Shown here piece after piece: positions 53,222-63,114 of a stretch of 63,114 bases of DNA (positions within the stretch are counted from its first letter, which is position 1; the number at the start of each line of letters is the position of its first letter). Location: positions 1 through 63,114 of the forward strand of contig WLXB01000008.1 of assembly GCA_012103295.1 (NCBI GenBank). The letters run 5' to 3'. The position numbers were made by a program, and so were the translations under genes. The stretch is from Alphaproteobacteria bacterium (GTDB lineage Bacteria > Pseudomonadota > Alphaproteobacteria > Rhodospirillales > Rhodospirillaceae). The notes under the pieces were generated by a model. The model searched no databases. It was not told the origin of the DNA and saw nothing but the letters and a program-made list of their open reading frames with translations.

Positions 53222-55432
53222 CTAAGCTGCCATATAGGAAGGGAACCAGCCCTCATGCAAATCCCGTAGTGTTTTGAGCGCGACCGAGGCATCGCCCGCA
53301 ATCGCGACCTGATCACCGCCGGTCATCCCGATTAGACGTGCCGTCAGGCCAGCGTCTTGCATTGCCCCGAGGATATCACCTGATGTTTCAGCGGTGCAGG
53401 TGATGATGTAACGGCCCTGGTCTTCACCGAACAGCCATGGTGCAGATGGCGCTTCACCCGTATCAATCGTGACCCCGATATCGCCGGACAAAGCCATCTC
53501 GGCTAGAGCGATAGCAACGCCTCCGTCCGAGACGTCATGGCAGGCGGTTACTGCACCCGCTGTGATGAGGCCGCGCACGGCATCTCCTGTGACACGTTCT
53601 TGCGCCAAATCGACCGTCGGCGGTGCGCCCTCTACAACGCCATGAATGTCTCGTAAATAGAGCGACTGCCCCAGCCAGCCATCGGACACGGTATCTGTTC
53701 CGCCGATGAGGAGGACCGCTTCGCCCTCGGCCTTGAAGCCCACTGTCATGGTCTGATCTAGGTTGTCGATAACGCCAATAGCGCCGATGGTCGGCGTTGG
53801 CAGAATAGGTTCGCCATCGGTCTCGTTGTAGAGCGAGACGTTGCCGGAGACGACCGGAGCATCCAGCGCTGAACAGGCTTCGCCGATCCCTTTAATCGCG
53901 CCGACCAGCTGCCCCATGATCGGTGGTTTTTCGGGATTGCCGAAATTCAGGTTGTCTGTGACAGCGAGTGGGCGCGCTCCGGTGGCCGTCAGATTCCGCC
54001 ACGCTTCGGCAACCGCCTGCTTGCCGCCTTCGAACGGGTCGGCCTTAACGTAACGGGGGGTGCAGTCGGTTGTGACGGCGAGCCCACGTTCTGAATCGTG
54101 AATACGGACGACAGCGGCGTCGCCGCCGGGGCGCTGCACCGTATCGCCCATGACCATATGATCGTATTGCTCCCAGACCCAGCGACGGCTGGCGAGATCA
54201 GGGGCACCGATCAATGTTTTTAGTGTCTCGGCCCAATCGCCGTGTTCGACAGCATCTGAAGCGACGGCATCTGCTTTCGGCGTTTCTACCCAGGGACGGT
54301 CGTATTCTGGTGAGGCTTCGGCCAAGGGATCAATCGGCAAATCTGCGACTTCTCGCCCGCCTTTCGTTAAGACCATCCGACCGCTGTCGGTGAGATGACC
54401 GACCACCGCGAAATCTAATTCCCATTTCTCGAAGATCGCTTGAGCAATATGCTCTTTGCCTGGCTCGAGCACCATGAGCATGCGTTCTTGGCTTTCCGAC
54501 AGCATAATTTCGTATGCAGTCATGTCGGCTTCGCGGATGGGAACAGCATCTAGGTTCATTTCGATCCCGGTGCCGCCTTTGGAGCACATCTCAAAAGTGG
54601 AGCACGTTAATCCGGCGGCTCCCATATCCTGGATAGCGACAATCGTGTCTGTCGCCATAAGTTCAAGACAGGCCTCGATTAGCAGTTTTTCAGTGAACGG
54701 ATCGCCAACCTGAACCGTGGGGCGTTTCTCTTCGCTGTCCTCGTCAAACTCGGCTGAGGCCATTGTCGCACCGTGGATGCCGTCTTTGCCGGTTTTTGAT
54801 CCGACATAGATCACTGGGTTGCCCGGACCCGAAGCGGCGGAATAGAAAATGCGGTCTTGCTGAGCGAGCCCGACGGTCATCGCGTTGACGAGGATATTGC
54901 CGTTATACGCGGGGTCGAAGTTGACCTCGCCACCGACCGTGGGCACGCCAACGCAGTTGCCATAGCTGCCGACACCGCTGACAACGCCTGCGACGAGGTG
55001 CTTTGTCTTGGGGTGGTCGATCGCGCCGAACCGCAAGGCGTTCATATTGGCAACGGGTCGTGCGCCCATTGTAAAGACATCACGCAAGATGCCGCCTACG
55101 CCTGTCGCCGCGCCCTGGAAAGGTTCAATAAAGGACGGGTGATTGTGGCTTTCCATTTTGAAGATAGCGGCGAGTCCTTCGCCGATGTCGACGACACCGG
55201 CATTTTCACCCGGTCCGCAGATCACCCACGGCGCTTCAGTCGGTAGCGTCTTGAGCCACTTCTTTGAGGATTTGTAGGAGCAGTGCTCAGACCACATGAC
55301 AGAGAAGATGCCGAGCTCAATCAGGTTCGGTTCGCGACCGTCGAGAATATCAAGCACCCGCTGATATTCTTCTTCGGTCAGGCTATGCGCCGTGATGTCC
55401 GCTTTGGTGATCGACTCATTTGGCAGCGTCAT
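53222..55432 (-). CDS. purL: phosphoribosylformylglycinamidine synthase subunit PurL
   Basis: 736 residues, the small-form PurL that works with separate PurQ and PurS. Starts with the usual [20 protein letters not shown] and [20 protein letters not shown] with the catalytic His region; ATP-binding halves include [18 protein letters not shown] and later [20 protein letters not shown]. Makes FGAM from FGAR with ammonia from PurQ. It overlaps purQ by 4 bases (ATGA), and the set purS-purQ-purL reads as one operon on the minus strand. Confidence 0.97.
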   Translation of the reverse strand: MTLPNESITKADITAHSLTEEEYQRVLDILDGREPNLIELGIFSVMWSEHCSYKSSKKWLKTLPTEAPWVICGPGENAGVVDIGEGLAAIFKMESHNHPSFIEPFQGAATGVGGILRDVFTMGARPVANMNALRFGAIDHPKTKHLVAGVVSGVGSYGNCVGVPTVGGEVNFDPAYNGNILVNAMTVGLAQQDRIFYSAASGPGNPVIYVGSKTGKDGIHGATMASAEFDEDSEEKRPTVQVGDPFTEKLLIEACLELMATDTIVAIQDMGAAGLTCSTFEMCSKGGTGIEMNLDAVPIREADMTAYEIMLSESQERMLMVLEPGKEHIAQAIFEKWELDFAVVGHLTDSGRMVLTKGGREVADLPIDPLAEASPEYDRPWVETPKADAVASDAVEHGDWAETLKTLIGAPDLASRRWVWEQYDHMVMGDTVQRPGGDAAVVRIHDSERGLAVTTDCTPRYVKADPFEGGKQAVAEAWRNLTATGARPLAVTDNLNFGNPEKPPIMGQLVGAIKGIGEACSALDAPVVSGNVSLYNETDGEPILPTPTIGAIGVIDNLDQTMTVGFKAEGEAVLLIGGTDTVSDGWLGQSLYLRDIHGVVEGAPPTVDLAQERVTGDAVRGLITAGAVTACHDVSDGGVAIALAEMALSGDIGVTIDTGEAPSAPWLFGEDQGRYIITCTAETSGDILGAMQDAGLTARLIGMTGGDQVAIAGDASVALKTLRDLHEGWFPSYMAA

Positions 55433-56121
55433 GACAGGCGGTCCAATAAACTTTCAAACATCGGTATGCCATCGCATCCACCCAGGCGTGTATCGGCCAG
55501 GCGTTCTGGGTGGGGCATCATGCCGAGCACCGTACGTTTCTCGTTGAATACACCAGCGATGTTGCGGGCTGAGCCGTTCGGGTTGGCTTCGTCCGAGGCG
55601 GCGCCATTGTCGTTGCAATAGCGAAAGGCAACGCGGCCGTCGTCTTCAAGCTGCTGCAGTGTGTCGTCGTCTGCGAGATAGTTGCCGTCGTGATGACCGA
55701 CCGGAATGCGAACAACTTCGCCTTGTTTGTATTTCCCGGTGAAGACGCTGTCCGTTTGCTCGACACTGAGCGTGACATCGCGGCAGACGTATTTGAGATC
55801 GCGGTTGCGTAATAGTGCCCCAGGCAACAATCCGCACTCAGTCAGAATTTGGAAACCATTGCAGATACCAAGGACGAACACGCCTTCATCCGCCCGTTTC
55901 TTTAAATCTGAAATGATCGGAGAGTTTGCCGCCATAGCACCGGAGCGGAGATAATCGCCGTAGGAAAACCCTCCTGGGACAGCGACGAGATCTAGGTCAT
56001 CGGGCAGCGTGGCATCTCGGTGCCAGACCATTTCCGGTTTGTGGCCTGTGACTTTGGTGAGTGTGACAGCGATATCGCGGTCGCAATTGGAACCCGGGAA
56101 AACGATGACTGCGGATTTCAT
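55429..56121 (-). CDS. purQ: phosphoribosylformylglycinamidine synthase subunit PurQ (glutaminase)
   Basis: 230 residues, class I glutamine amidotransferase. It begins [19 protein letters not shown]; the nucleophile Cys is in [20 protein letters not shown]; the His-Glu pair is in [10 protein letters not shown]. Releases ammonia from glutamine for PurL. It ends with ATGA overlap into purL and starts 3 bases after purS. Confidence 0.97.
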   Translation of the reverse strand: MKSAVIVFPGSNCDRDIAVTLTKVTGHKPEMVWHRDATLPDDLDLVAVPGGFSYGDYLRSGAMAANSPIISDLKKRADEGVFVLGICNGFQILTECGLLPGALLRNRDLKYVCRDVTLSVEQTDSVFTGKYKQGEVVRIPVGHHDGNYLADDDTLQQLEDDGRVAFRYCNDNGAASDEANPNGSARNIAGVFNEKRTVLGMMPHPERLADTRLGGCDGIPMFESLLDRLS

Positions 56122-56124
56122 ATC

Positions 56125-56370
56125 TTAGTCGCTCACCTCAACGCGATAGGTTTCAATGACGGTATTGGCGAGGAGTTTCTCGCACATGCCTTCGACCGCG
56201 GTTTGGGCTTTTGCCTTATCCGCTTCAGCCAAATCCAATTCGATGAATTTGCCTTGGCGCACGCTTTCGATCCCTGAGAATCCGAGGGTTTCGAGTGCGT
56301 GTTGGATCGCTTTGCCTTGGGGGTCGAGGACACCGGTTTTTAGGGTTACGTGAACCGTCGCTTTGGCCAT
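56125..56370 (-). CDS. purS: phosphoribosylformylglycinamidine synthase subunit PurS
   Basis: 81 residues, the small bridging subunit. AKATVHVTLKTGVLDPQGKA, ALETLGFSGIESVRQGKFIE and CEKLLANTVIETYRVEV are the family landmarks. It holds PurL and PurQ together for ammonia transfer. Sits directly before purQ and 55 bases after purC on the minus strand. Confidence 0.95.
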   Translation of the reverse strand: MAKATVHVTLKTGVLDPQGKAIQHALETLGFSGIESVRQGKFIELDLAEADKAKAQTAVEGMCEKLLANTVIETYRVEVSD

Positions 56371-56425
56371 GGGATTAACAATATCTCTCTTGGTTGGTTC
56401 GTACTTAATTTACGCGATAAGTCGC

Positions 56426-57208
56426 TTATTGCAGCGTCGTTGTCCCCTGAATGTCGCCTGGCCCGCTCTCCGGCAGAATTCCGAGACGTCGCGCCACTTC
56501 CTGGTAAGCTTCCTCGATCTTGCCGAGGTCTCGCCGGAAACGGTCTTTATCCATTTTTTCGTCGGTGTGCACGTCCCATAGGCGGCAGTTGTCGGGTGAC
56601 AATTCATCGGCCAGAACCAATTGAATATCGCCGTTATCGTGATACAGCCGTCCGTATTCGAGTTTGAAGTCGACGAGTTTAATGCTGATGCCGAGAAACA
56701 GGCCCATCAGGAAATCATTGATGCGTAGAGACATGTTGAGCATTTCATCGATTTCTTGAATCGTCGCCCAGCCAAAACCCGTGATGTGTTCTTCTGAGAT
56801 CGGTGGATCGTCCAGTTCGTCGTTCTTGTAGTAGTACTCAACGATGGATCGGGGGAGGCGTGTGCCTTCTGGAATTGCGAACTTCTTCGAAATGGATCCA
56901 GCAGCAACATTTCTGACGACGACCTCGACGGGAATAATCTCAACCTCACGGACCAATTGTTCACGCATGTTAAGGCGGCGAACAAAATGGGTCGCGATGC
57001 CAATCTCTTCCAAGCGCAACATCAGGTATTCGGAGATGCGATTGTTCAGAACACCCTTACCGGTAATGGTGCCGCGCTTTTTGTTGTTGAAGGCGGTGGC
57101 GTCGTCTTTGAAGTATTGGACGAGCGTGCCGGGCTCAGGCCCTTGAAAAAGGATCTTTGCCTTACCTTCGAATATTTGCTTGCGCCTGGGCATGGTGAGG
57201 GGGTGCAC
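56426..57208 (-). CDS. purC: SAICAR synthetase
   Basis: 260 residues from GTG 57208 (255 from ATG 57193). GAAGG is well spaced for the GTG, while the family usually begins at [10 protein letters not shown], so either start is possible. Landmarks: [20 protein letters not shown] with the ATP Lys, [42 protein letters not shown] and [12 protein letters not shown]. Joins CAIR and aspartate with ATP. It heads the purC-purS-purQ-purL series. Confidence 0.96.
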   Translation of the reverse strand: MHPLTMPRRKQIFEGKAKILFQGPEPGTLVQYFKDDATAFNNKKRGTITGKGVLNNRISEYLMLRLEEIGIATHFVRRLNMREQLVREVEIIPVEVVVRNVAAGSISKKFAIPEGTRLPRSIVEYYYKNDELDDPPISEEHITGFGWATIQEIDEMLNMSLRINDFLMGLFLGISIKLVDFKLEYGRLYHDNGDIQLVLADELSPDNCRLWDVHTDEKMDKDRFRRDLGKIEEAYQEVARRLGILPESGPGDIQGTTTLQ

Positions 57209-57333
57209 CGGTTATTGCCTTCACAAAACGGATACCCGTGAAGGACGTTAGGGAGAGCGGGATATAGCAGGCCCAACCCCCTCTCTCAATTATTGATATC
57301 AGGCCCCGAAAACAGCCAGATTTTATCGGGTTT

Positions 57334-58095
57334 TTAGGTGTCTACCGGCTCAAAAGGCGCCGAATCGGGCGGTCCGTCAGCGAATAGCCATTTCAGGCGT
57401 TGTGGCGGGTCGGCTGCTGCTCCCTCTATCGAGGGGAGGGCCAGCAGCGAGCTGGATGATGTTCCGAAGCCTGCATCCGTGCGAAAACACATGGCGACGT
57501 TCAGCGCATTCGGTATCGGGCCAGTCGCGAATAGTGTTTGCCAGTTAGACCAGTCGCCTTGATCTGGATCGGGCAACTTGGCGCTCTGAAATTGAGGGCG
57601 AAAGGCCGCAATTCTAGGGCTGTTGTCGTCGTTCATATCGCCAGCAGTGAGCATGGAGAGCCCCTCCGGAATCTCGGTGACCGAGATTGTCCCAGTGGTC
57701 GACGCATCCAGTTTGAGCCAATAGGCGTCACGATTATCGGCAATCACTAGGTTGAAATCACGAAAGGCACGTCCATCTATGTGTTCCAGGGCTTCGGCGG
57801 CGGTCATAGCGTCAGCGTGGTCTAGGGCGTCCAAAACGATCTCGCCACGGCTAAGTTTGCCGTCCTGCGGACCGAGCGTCCCCCGGCGGTTTAAAATGCA
57901 GGCGACGACTCCAAAATCGTTGATGCCCATCCAGGACCCGCCTCCTAGCTCGTCGAGCCCGGCTATGACGTCTGGACGGTCCGGCCAGTGGCGTGCAGGG
58001 GCTTTCCAAGGGCGGGTGAGTTGTTCGTCCCTGTTGGCGCCCAGGATAAGGGGCCAACGATGATCGGGGCGGCGGAGAATGATAACCGTGCACAT
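57334..58095 (-). CDS. NRDE family protein (TANGO2-like)
   Basis: 253 residues starting MCTVIILRRPDHRWPLILGA. The start codon ATG 58095 is preferred because family members begin Met-Cys-Thr, which puts Cys at position 2 as in Ntn-type hydrolases; an upstream in-frame start would bury it. The naming motif NRDE is in GANRDEQLTRPWKAP. Also seen: DELGGGSWMGINDFGVVACI and NLVIADNRDAYWL. Eukaryotic relatives (TANGO2) affect haem and lipid metabolism; the bacterial role is unknown. Divergent from the DUF1476 gene. Confidence 0.87.
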   Translation of the reverse strand: MCTVIILRRPDHRWPLILGANRDEQLTRPWKAPARHWPDRPDVIAGLDELGGGSWMGINDFGVVACILNRRGTLGPQDGKLSRGEIVLDALDHADAMTAAEALEHIDGRAFRDFNLVIADNRDAYWLKLDASTTGTISVTEIPEGLSMLTAGDMNDDNSPRIAAFRPQFQSAKLPDPDQGDWSNWQTLFATGPIPNALNVAMCFRTDAGFGTSSSSLLALPSIEGAAADPPQRLKWLFADGPPDSAPFEPVDT

Positions 58096-58222
58096 GACGA
58101 CCGGTGTCGCAGAACCTTCCTCGTTTGGCAATTGCGCCGGTCGGTTAAGGTCATTATATCAATCCTATAACCTTAAGACGGGCCGAGCCCGACCACTCAA
58201 AAATATAAAGGTGAGCACAATC

Positions 58223-58549
58223 ATGACCGATTCGTTTCAGGACCGCGAAAAGGGCTTCGAACGTAAGTATGAACTAGACCAAGACCAAGAATTTAGAGTT
58301 CACGCCCGCCGCGATAAATTATTTGGTCACTGGTTGGCACAGCGTTTTGGCATGAGCGGTGCTGACGAAGATGCTTACGCAATCGAAGTCGTAGACTCGA
58401 ACTTTGAAAAACCGGGCGATGACGACATGCTGGACAAAGTCAAAGCTGACATTGCAGCTAAGGGTGTCTCAATTGAAGATGCAGAACTGAATGCCAAGCT
58501 AGCCGAATGCATGGCCGAGGCTCACAAACAGATCATCGAAGACGCTTAG
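58223..58549 (+). CDS. DUF1476 protein, F1FO-ATPase zeta/inhibitor subunit
   Basis: 108 residues, the alphaproteobacterial DUF1476 family: SFQDREKGFERKYELDQDQE at the N-terminus, RRDKLFGHWLAQRFGMSGAD, and a helical C-terminal half. In Paracoccus the family member is the zeta subunit that binds F1 and blocks ATP hydrolysis through its N-terminal segment. AAAGGTGAG lies upstream of ATG 58223. It is the only plus-strand gene in this purine block; its 3' end overlaps purB by 4 bp, convergently. Confidence 0.93.
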   Translation: MTDSFQDREKGFERKYELDQDQEFRVHARRDKLFGHWLAQRFGMSGADEDAYAIEVVDSNFEKPGDDDMLDKVKADIAAKGVSIEDAELNAKLAECMAEAHKQIIEDA

Positions 58550-59838
58550 CCAAACACCCGTTCGAAAATCGTATCGACGTGTTTGGTGTGGTACTCCATC
58601 GCGAACAACTCGCTTAAAGCCTCTTCCGAGATTCTATCCGTCACTTCACTGTCGGCCTTGAGACGGGAGAGCAGGTCCCCCTTACCATCCCAGACTTCCA
58701 TCGCGTTGCGCTGGACCAACCGGTAAGAATCTTCGCGACTAACCCCTGCTTGGGTAAGGGACAAAAGTACGCGCTGAGAGAAAACCAGACCACCCATGCC
58801 GTTGAGGTTTTTCTCTATGGCGTCGGGATAGAGGACCAGCTTGTCGATTACCCCGGTGAGGCGGGCGAGGGCAAAGTCCAGGGTCACTGTTGCATCAGGA
58901 CCAATCATCCGTTCGACAGATGAGTGAGATATATCGCGCTCATGCCATAGCGCGACGTTCTCCATGGCTGGCAACGCCATGCCGCGGACGAGGCGGGCAA
59001 GGCCAGTGAGGTTTTCGGTCAATATGGGGTTGCGCTTATGCGGCATCGCCGAAGAGCCTTTTTGGCCCGGTGAGAAATACTCTTCAACTTCACGCACCTC
59101 AGTCCGCTGTAAGTGCCGAATTTCGGTTGCGATGCGCTCAATTGAGCTTGCGATCACACCCAATGTTGCGAAATAGGCGGCATGCCGATCACGTGGAATA
59201 ACCTGGGTCGAAATTGGTTCAGCTTCTAGACCGAGAGCTTTAGCGACGTGCACTTCAACGCTCGGGTCAATGTTGGCAAAAGTCCCAACAGCGCCTGAGA
59301 TCGCACAAGTTGCTATTTCTTTGCGGGCTTCTTGCAGGCGGCTGCGGTTGCGATCGAACTCCGCGTACATCCCGGCAAACTTAAGGCCCATTGTCGTTGG
59401 CTCGGCATGGATGCCATGGCTGCGGCCCATGCATACGGTCATTTTATGTTCGTAAGCCCGCCGCTTTATGACCTCTAGCAAGGCGTCGATATCAGCCAAT
59501 AGGATATCGGTGGCTTGAACCAACTGTACCGAAAGGCATGTGTCTAAGACATCTGAGGAGGTCATGCCCTGGTGAACAAAACGTGCCTCAGGGCCTACGT
59601 GTTCGGCCAGATTCGTCAAGAAGGCGATGACATCATGTTTGACCTCGCGCTCAATCTCGTCGATCCGGTCGACTTCAAATTTCCCCAGTTTCCAGACGGT
59701 TTCAGCAGCGCTCTTAGGGATGACCCCAAGTTCGGCCTGGGCGTCACAGGCGTGGGCTTCAATCTCAAACCAAATGCGGAATTTGTTTTCGGGCTCCCAG
59801 ATTTTAACCATCTCGGGGCGCGCATAGCGCGGAATCAT
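58546..59838 (-). CDS. purB: adenylosuccinate lyase
   Basis: 430 residues of the fumarase/aspartase superfamily. N-terminal MIPRYARPEMVKIWEPENKF; catalytic regions GMTSSDVLDTCLSVQLVQA and GRSHGIHAEPTTMGLKFAG; signature loop GQKGSSAMPHKRNPILTENL. Cleaves SAICAR and adenylosuccinate, releasing fumarate. Next gene upstream on this strand is radC, 112 bases away. Convergent 4-bp overlap with the DUF1476 gene. Confidence 0.97.
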   Translation of the reverse strand: MIPRYARPEMVKIWEPENKFRIWFEIEAHACDAQAELGVIPKSAAETVWKLGKFEVDRIDEIEREVKHDVIAFLTNLAEHVGPEARFVHQGMTSSDVLDTCLSVQLVQATDILLADIDALLEVIKRRAYEHKMTVCMGRSHGIHAEPTTMGLKFAGMYAEFDRNRSRLQEARKEIATCAISGAVGTFANIDPSVEVHVAKALGLEAEPISTQVIPRDRHAAYFATLGVIASSIERIATEIRHLQRTEVREVEEYFSPGQKGSSAMPHKRNPILTENLTGLARLVRGMALPAMENVALWHERDISHSSVERMIGPDATVTLDFALARLTGVIDKLVLYPDAIEKNLNGMGGLVFSQRVLLSLTQAGVSREDSYRLVQRNAMEVWDGKGDLLSRLKADSEVTDRISEEALSELFAMEYHTKHVDTIFERVFG

Positions 59839-59950
59839 CGGCGACTTCCTGAACAGGTGAATGTGTCCCGTTGGTATAGAGAGTTCTCGTTCTTACTTCC
59901 ACCCGCACAACCGCACGGCAGCCATGAAAATATGGCCGGGTGTTTTGGTG

Positions 59951-60712
59951 TTAGAGCAGTCCGTCTTGCCGAAACGACACGTGACGCCCGCGGCCGATCA
60001 CGACATGGTCGTGCAATACCAAGCCCACGGCCTCTAGCGCGTCTTTGACCTTCTTGGTCATTTCAATGTCCGCTCGCGATGGCTCAGGATTTCCCGAAGG
60101 GTGATTGTGAACCATGATGATCGCAGTGGCATTGAGGGCAAGGGCCCGTTTGACGACTTCTCGCGGGTAGACCGGGGTGTGATCCACGGTTCCTCGTTGC
60201 TGCGCTTCGTCGGCGATGAGCTTGTTCTTTTTGTCGAGAAAAAGTAGACGGAATTGCTCAGCCTCTTCGAATGCCATCAGCGCTGTGCAGTAATCGATCA
60301 AGGCCTGCCAGGACGAGATGATCGGCCGATCCGCGACGCCAGCGCGCAACAGGCGAACGGCTCCTGCTTGCACCGCCTTTAGTCCGGCTACGGCGCTCTC
60401 GCCCAACCCATCAATCGCCAGCAGCTTGTCTTTGTCTGCGGCGATGACCTCGGCGAATGATCCAAACTCTTCAATCAACTCTTTGGCAAGGGGTTTGGTA
60501 TCTTTGCGCGGTAGTGAGGTGAATAGGAGCAATTCGAGAAGCTCGTAGTCGGCGAGGGCGTCCGGTCCAGCGTCTAGAAACCGGCCGCGTAAACGGGCGC
60601 GATGCCCATGATATCCAGCTTTGGATTGCTTTTCGTCTTCGCCGGGAAATAGTTCTGTCCCGGGGTCGCTTAGTCCACGTTCCTGTTTAGAGCTTGAACG
60701 CTTTCCAGCCAT
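59951..60712 (-). CDS. radC: RadC family (JAB domain) protein
   Basis: 253 residues. A helix-hairpin-helix region near [20 protein letters not shown] and [18 protein letters not shown] precedes the metal-dependent JAB/MPN domain, whose ligands appear in [18 protein letters not shown]. Despite its name RadC is not proven to be a DNA-repair protein. The first 35 residues are a charged, low-complexity extension. It begins 9 bases after map on the same strand, so the two are co-transcribed. Confidence 0.93.
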   Translation of the reverse strand: MAGKRSSSKQERGLSDPGTELFPGEDEKQSKAGYHGHRARLRGRFLDAGPDALADYELLELLLFTSLPRKDTKPLAKELIEEFGSFAEVIAADKDKLLAIDGLGESAVAGLKAVQAGAVRLLRAGVADRPIISSWQALIDYCTALMAFEEAEQFRLLFLDKKNKLIADEAQQRGTVDHTPVYPREVVKRALALNATAIIMVHNHPSGNPEPSRADIEMTKKVKDALEAVGLVLHDHVVIGRGRHVSFRQDGLL

Positions 60713-60720
60713 CAGCGGCG

Positions 60721-61542
60721 CTACCCCTCAAAGGGCGGGCAGGTATAGCCTTTTGGCGACAGTGTAAAAATTTCGAAACCGTCGGCGGTTACTCCGATCG
60801 TATGTTCGAACTGAGCGGACAATGATTTGTCGCGTGTGACCGCAGTCCACCCGTCGTCGAGGACTTTTGTCTCAAAGCGACCTGCATTGATCATTGGTTC
60901 AATCGTAAAAATCATGCCTTGCTCTAGCACCATGCCGGTGCCGGGCCGGCCAACGTGCATGACGTTCGGTGCCGTGTGAAAAACCTGGCCGATGCCATGC
61001 CCGCAGAAATCTCGGACAACGGAAAACCGCTCTCCTTCCGCATAGGTCTGAATCGCGTGTCCGACGTCGCCGAGCGTTGCCCCGGGTCGTACCACTTCGA
61101 TGCCTTTCATCATGGCGGTGTAAGTCGCTTCAACCAGCCGACGAGCTTTAATTTTGACATCGCCCACATAGAACATTCTGCTGGTGTCGCCGAACCATTC
61201 ATTAAGGATAGGTGAGACATCAATATTGACGACGTCGCCATCCTTTAAAATTCGATCGCCGGGAATGCCATGGCAAACGACGTGGTTGATGGATGTGCAA
61301 ATAGATTTCGGGTAGCCGCGATATCCCAAGGGACCGGGCACCGCATCATGTTCGACATGAAAGTCGTAGCAGAGCTTATCCAGCTCGCCGGTGGTCACAC
61401 CCGGTTTAACGTGAGGTGTAATGAAATCGAGAATCTCGGCGGCCAATCGACCCGATTTTCGCATCGCGTCAAAAGCCTCGGGACCATGCAAAATGATATC
61501 ATTGGGGCGAGGGCGTTCTTGAGTTTCCAAAGCGAGGTTCAT
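60721..61542 (-). CDS. map: methionine aminopeptidase, type I
   Basis: 273 residues with the five metal ligands of MetAP: the two Asp in [20 protein letters not shown], the His in [16 protein letters not shown], the Glu in [12 protein letters not shown] and the final Glu in [10 protein letters not shown]. It removes N-terminal methionine in the cytoplasm. The N-terminal 25 residues are longer than the E. coli enzyme. The sfsA gene lies upstream, 55 bases away, and radC downstream. Confidence 0.97.
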   Translation of the reverse strand: MNLALETQERPRPNDIILHGPEAFDAMRKSGRLAAEILDFITPHVKPGVTTGELDKLCYDFHVEHDAVPGPLGYRGYPKSICTSINHVVCHGIPGDRILKDGDVVNIDVSPILNEWFGDTSRMFYVGDVKIKARRLVEATYTAMMKGIEVVRPGATLGDVGHAIQTYAEGERFSVVRDFCGHGIGQVFHTAPNVMHVGRPGTGMVLEQGMIFTIEPMINAGRFETKVLDDGWTAVTRDKSLSAQFEHTIGVTADGFEIFTLSPKGYTCPPFEG

Positions 61543-61597
61543 CCCGTAACCAGTGTGTTCGATGTCCGGCTCATGTACAGCCTGACATATAGGGGTT

Positions 61598-62314
61598 TCA
61601 GCTTGGTAAATCCATGGGCAGCGGCCCTGAAATGCTGATTTCCTGCGGTGTTACATCACATTGGTAGCAGATCACCTCGACTCCAGCCTTCATTGCCACG
61701 GCTAATCCAGCCTCATAATCCGGGTCAATATCACCTGCGACACTGAAGGAAGGACAATCAGGGCGTTGAACCAGGTAAAACATAACTGATCTGTGCCCCT
61801 CGGCGACCATATCAGCCAGTTCCACAAGGTGCTTCGCCCCACGGGTGGTTACGGAATCGGGAAACTCTGCTTTACCTTCAGGGGTCAGGTCCCGTTTCAT
61901 GGTCACGTTTTTGACTTCCACGTAACAGGGTGGCTTGCCGTCGGACTCGAGAAGCATGTCGATGCGAGAATTCTTCCCATATTTGACTTCCCGTCTAAGC
62001 GAGTCATATCCGGTGAGCTCAGCAATCTCTCCAGCTTCAATTGCCTCTGCAACGATGCGATTGGGATGTCCGGTGTTGATCCCGACGTTGTGACCATCGA
62101 TTTGAACAATTTCCCAAGTGTATTTGAGTTTACGTTTTGGATTATTGGCCGGAGAAATCCATACCGGTGCGCCGTCCGGCTTGACCGACAACATTGATCC
62201 GGAATTGGCGCAGTGCGCAACGACGGTTTCACCATTCTCCAATACGACATCAGCAAAGAATCGCTTGTAGCGTTTTACGAGCGTGCCTTTCAGGAGTTTT
62301 GTTTCGAACTTCAT
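61598..62314 (-). CDS. sfsA: SfsA family nuclease/DNA-binding protein
   Basis: 238 residues. FETKLLKGTLVKRYKRFFAD (N-terminal OB-like part), CANSGSMLSVKPDGAPVWIS, the nuclease-like NSRIDMLLESD and PCYVEVKNVTM, and MFYLVQRPDCPSF. SfsA was named for effects on maltose genes in E. coli and is now viewed as a nuclease-fold protein. Lies between the methyltransferase gene (28 bases upstream) and map. Confidence 0.92.
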   Translation of the reverse strand: MKFETKLLKGTLVKRYKRFFADVVLENGETVVAHCANSGSMLSVKPDGAPVWISPANNPKRKLKYTWEIVQIDGHNVGINTGHPNRIVAEAIEAGEIAELTGYDSLRREVKYGKNSRIDMLLESDGKPPCYVEVKNVTMKRDLTPEGKAEFPDSVTTRGAKHLVELADMVAEGHRSVMFYLVQRPDCPSFSVAGDIDPDYEAGLAVAMKAGVEVICYQCDVTPQEISISGPLPMDLPS

Positions 62315-62342
62315 TTCGTTGATTCCTGTTTGTGCTCTGGCG

Positions 62343-63114
62343 CTAGAGCGGTGTTTCCTCAGACCCTAGCGCATCTGATAGGCGGTTGTGTGCCGAGCCA
62401 GGCGATAGTGGTTTTTGCTGAGTATCCGATGGCGCCCAGGCGGTAAGGGTCACAGTTTCAAAGGTTGCGCGTAGTTTGCCATTTTCGGCGCTATGCCGGG
62501 CTCGGTAAATTTCTTCGGCGGCATCGAATAGACGGCGCGTTGTTAGTCCTTTTGATCGTTCTTGGATTGAGTTGGTCTCGCCCATATGGCGAAGCTCATC
62601 AAAAAGATCATCCAGGCCGTCAAACTCATGGATCATGATGTCTGTATCCGCAACGGGAAGGGCGTAGCCCGCCCGCAGAAGCAAGTTGCCGGCGTCGCGG
62701 ACGTCAACAAAGGGTGAAACTCGCGGCGTAATACCTCCTAATATCGAGCTTTCAGCTTCGATCAGTGAATCGCGAAGTTCATGAAGCGTCGCGCCACCAA
62801 AGAGGCTGGCGAGAAAAAGCCCGTCCGGTTGCAGACACCGCCGAAGTTGAATCAGTGATCCGGGAAGGTCATTGGTCCAATGCAACGAGTGTTCCGCGAC
62901 GATGAGGTCGAAGACGTCTGATCCGAAAGGAATCCATTCCTCGTCGCATGCTACTGAGAGAAAGCCTTTCTGGTGGGCCTGCCGTGCGAAATCTACCGCG
63001 AAATCAGATGTCACAATGGTTTCAACTGCGTGATCTTGCTCCAACACTTTTGCCGTCTCACCGGACCGGCACCCGAGGCTGAGGGCTGCCCGGAAGGTTC
63101 GCTTCACATCCAGC
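62343..63114 (-). CDS. SAM-dependent methyltransferase, NDUFAF5/BioC-like (5' end outside window)
   Basis: The frame is open to the window edge, so the start is missing; 256 codons are seen. The SAM loop is ALSLGCRSGETAKVL, with DVKRTFRAA just before it, a segment matching the alphaproteobacterial homologues of NDUFAF5 (complex I assembly hydroxylase). ERERDELS-type BioC markers are absent. Motif II region: FDLIVAEHSLHWTNDLPGSL, then LQPDGLFLASLFGGATLHEL. In place of the usual LDLGCHTG the loop reads LSLGCRSG; acidic residues normally binding SAM follow. Likely cytoplasmic; substrate not established. Confidence 0.85.
   Translation of the reverse strand, partial: LDVKRTFRAALSLGCRSGETAKVLEQDHAVETIVTSDFAVDFARQAHQKGFLSVACDEEWIPFGSDVFDLIVAEHSLHWTNDLPGSLIQLRRCLQPDGLFLASLFGGATLHELRDSLIEAESSILGGITPRVSPFVDVRDAGNLLLRAGYALPVADTDIMIHEFDGLDDLFDELRHMGETNSIQERSKGLTTRRLFDAAEEIYRARHSAENGKLRATFETVTLTAWAPSDTQQKPLSPGSAHNRLSDALGSEETPL

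Noticed and set aside
57300-57340. CCCGA...TCGGG hairpin with a T run before the NRDE gene stop
   Set aside because: The T run is on the strand opposite to the flanking genes, so it would not terminate either transcript.

Overview
The window looks like a chromosomal segment of a free-living, respiring alphaproteobacterium, most like the Rhodospirillales. This is inferred from gene content: a purC-purS-purQ-purL-bolA-grxD cluster, a DUF1476 (F1-ATPase zeta/inhibitor) gene beside purB, methionine synthase split into two genes, a class II DAHP synthase, an Atm1-type exporter and a GANTC-rich motility promoter. Most of the window is GC-rich with dense, often overlapping genes. I see no insertion sequence, integrase, CRISPR array or rRNA. 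There are two tRNA genes (Asp-GTC, Val-CAC).

Layout. 0-6.7 kb: the tail of an acyl-CoA dehydrogenase, a secreted serine hydrolase, a small export cluster with a Tat-signal NAD(P)-binding protein and a CpeT-domain/SDR fusion, a thiolase, tRNA-Asp and a VanZ-like protein. 6.7-13.3 kb: a soluble PAS-PAS histidine kinase, a membrane protein, split MetH and a DUF1499 protein. 13.3-21.4 kb: an AhpD-like protein, succinate-semialdehyde dehydrogenase, an unknown EF-hand/repeat protein with its own promoter and terminator, an Atm1-type ABC exporter, an Lrp regulator, small unknown genes and a CI/LexA-like repressor. 21.6-26.8 kb: a 1007-residue membrane-anchored coiled-coil protein, then a compact arsenic module (arsR-arsC-aquaglyceroporin), a DUF1801 protein and tRNA-Val. 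27-40.5 kb: housekeeping genes (glmU-glmS, a MotA/MotB stator pair, gor, class II DAHP synthase, nadE-gltX-trmJ, truncated haemoglobin, rpsD).

40.6-52.5 kb: catabolic and accessory genes (dienelactone hydrolase, MFS transporter, a molybdenum hydroxylase large subunit without its small subunit, aldehyde dehydrogenase, a Tat-exported amidohydrolase). Within this stretch, at 45.5-48.4 kb, lies an AT-richer two-gene island: a Hanks-type protein kinase translationally coupled (TAATG) to a TPR protein. It is the best candidate here for an undescribed system. 52.5-63.1 kb: a minus-strand housekeeping block (grxD, bolA, purL, purQ, purS, purC, an NRDE protein, purB, radC, map, sfsA, a NDUFAF5-like methyltransferase running off the end), with the plus-strand DUF1476 gene inside it.

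How genes work together: arsR/arsC/aqpS form a detoxification route by arsenate reduction and channel efflux. The two MetH halves together make one cobalamin methionine synthase. glmU and glmS feed UDP-GlcNAc synthesis. GrxD and BolA are partner Fe-S/iron proteins. Six pur genes cover successive IMP and AMP steps. Promoters and operators were read by eye and are hypotheses. Function calls rest on recognised motifs, not on database searches.
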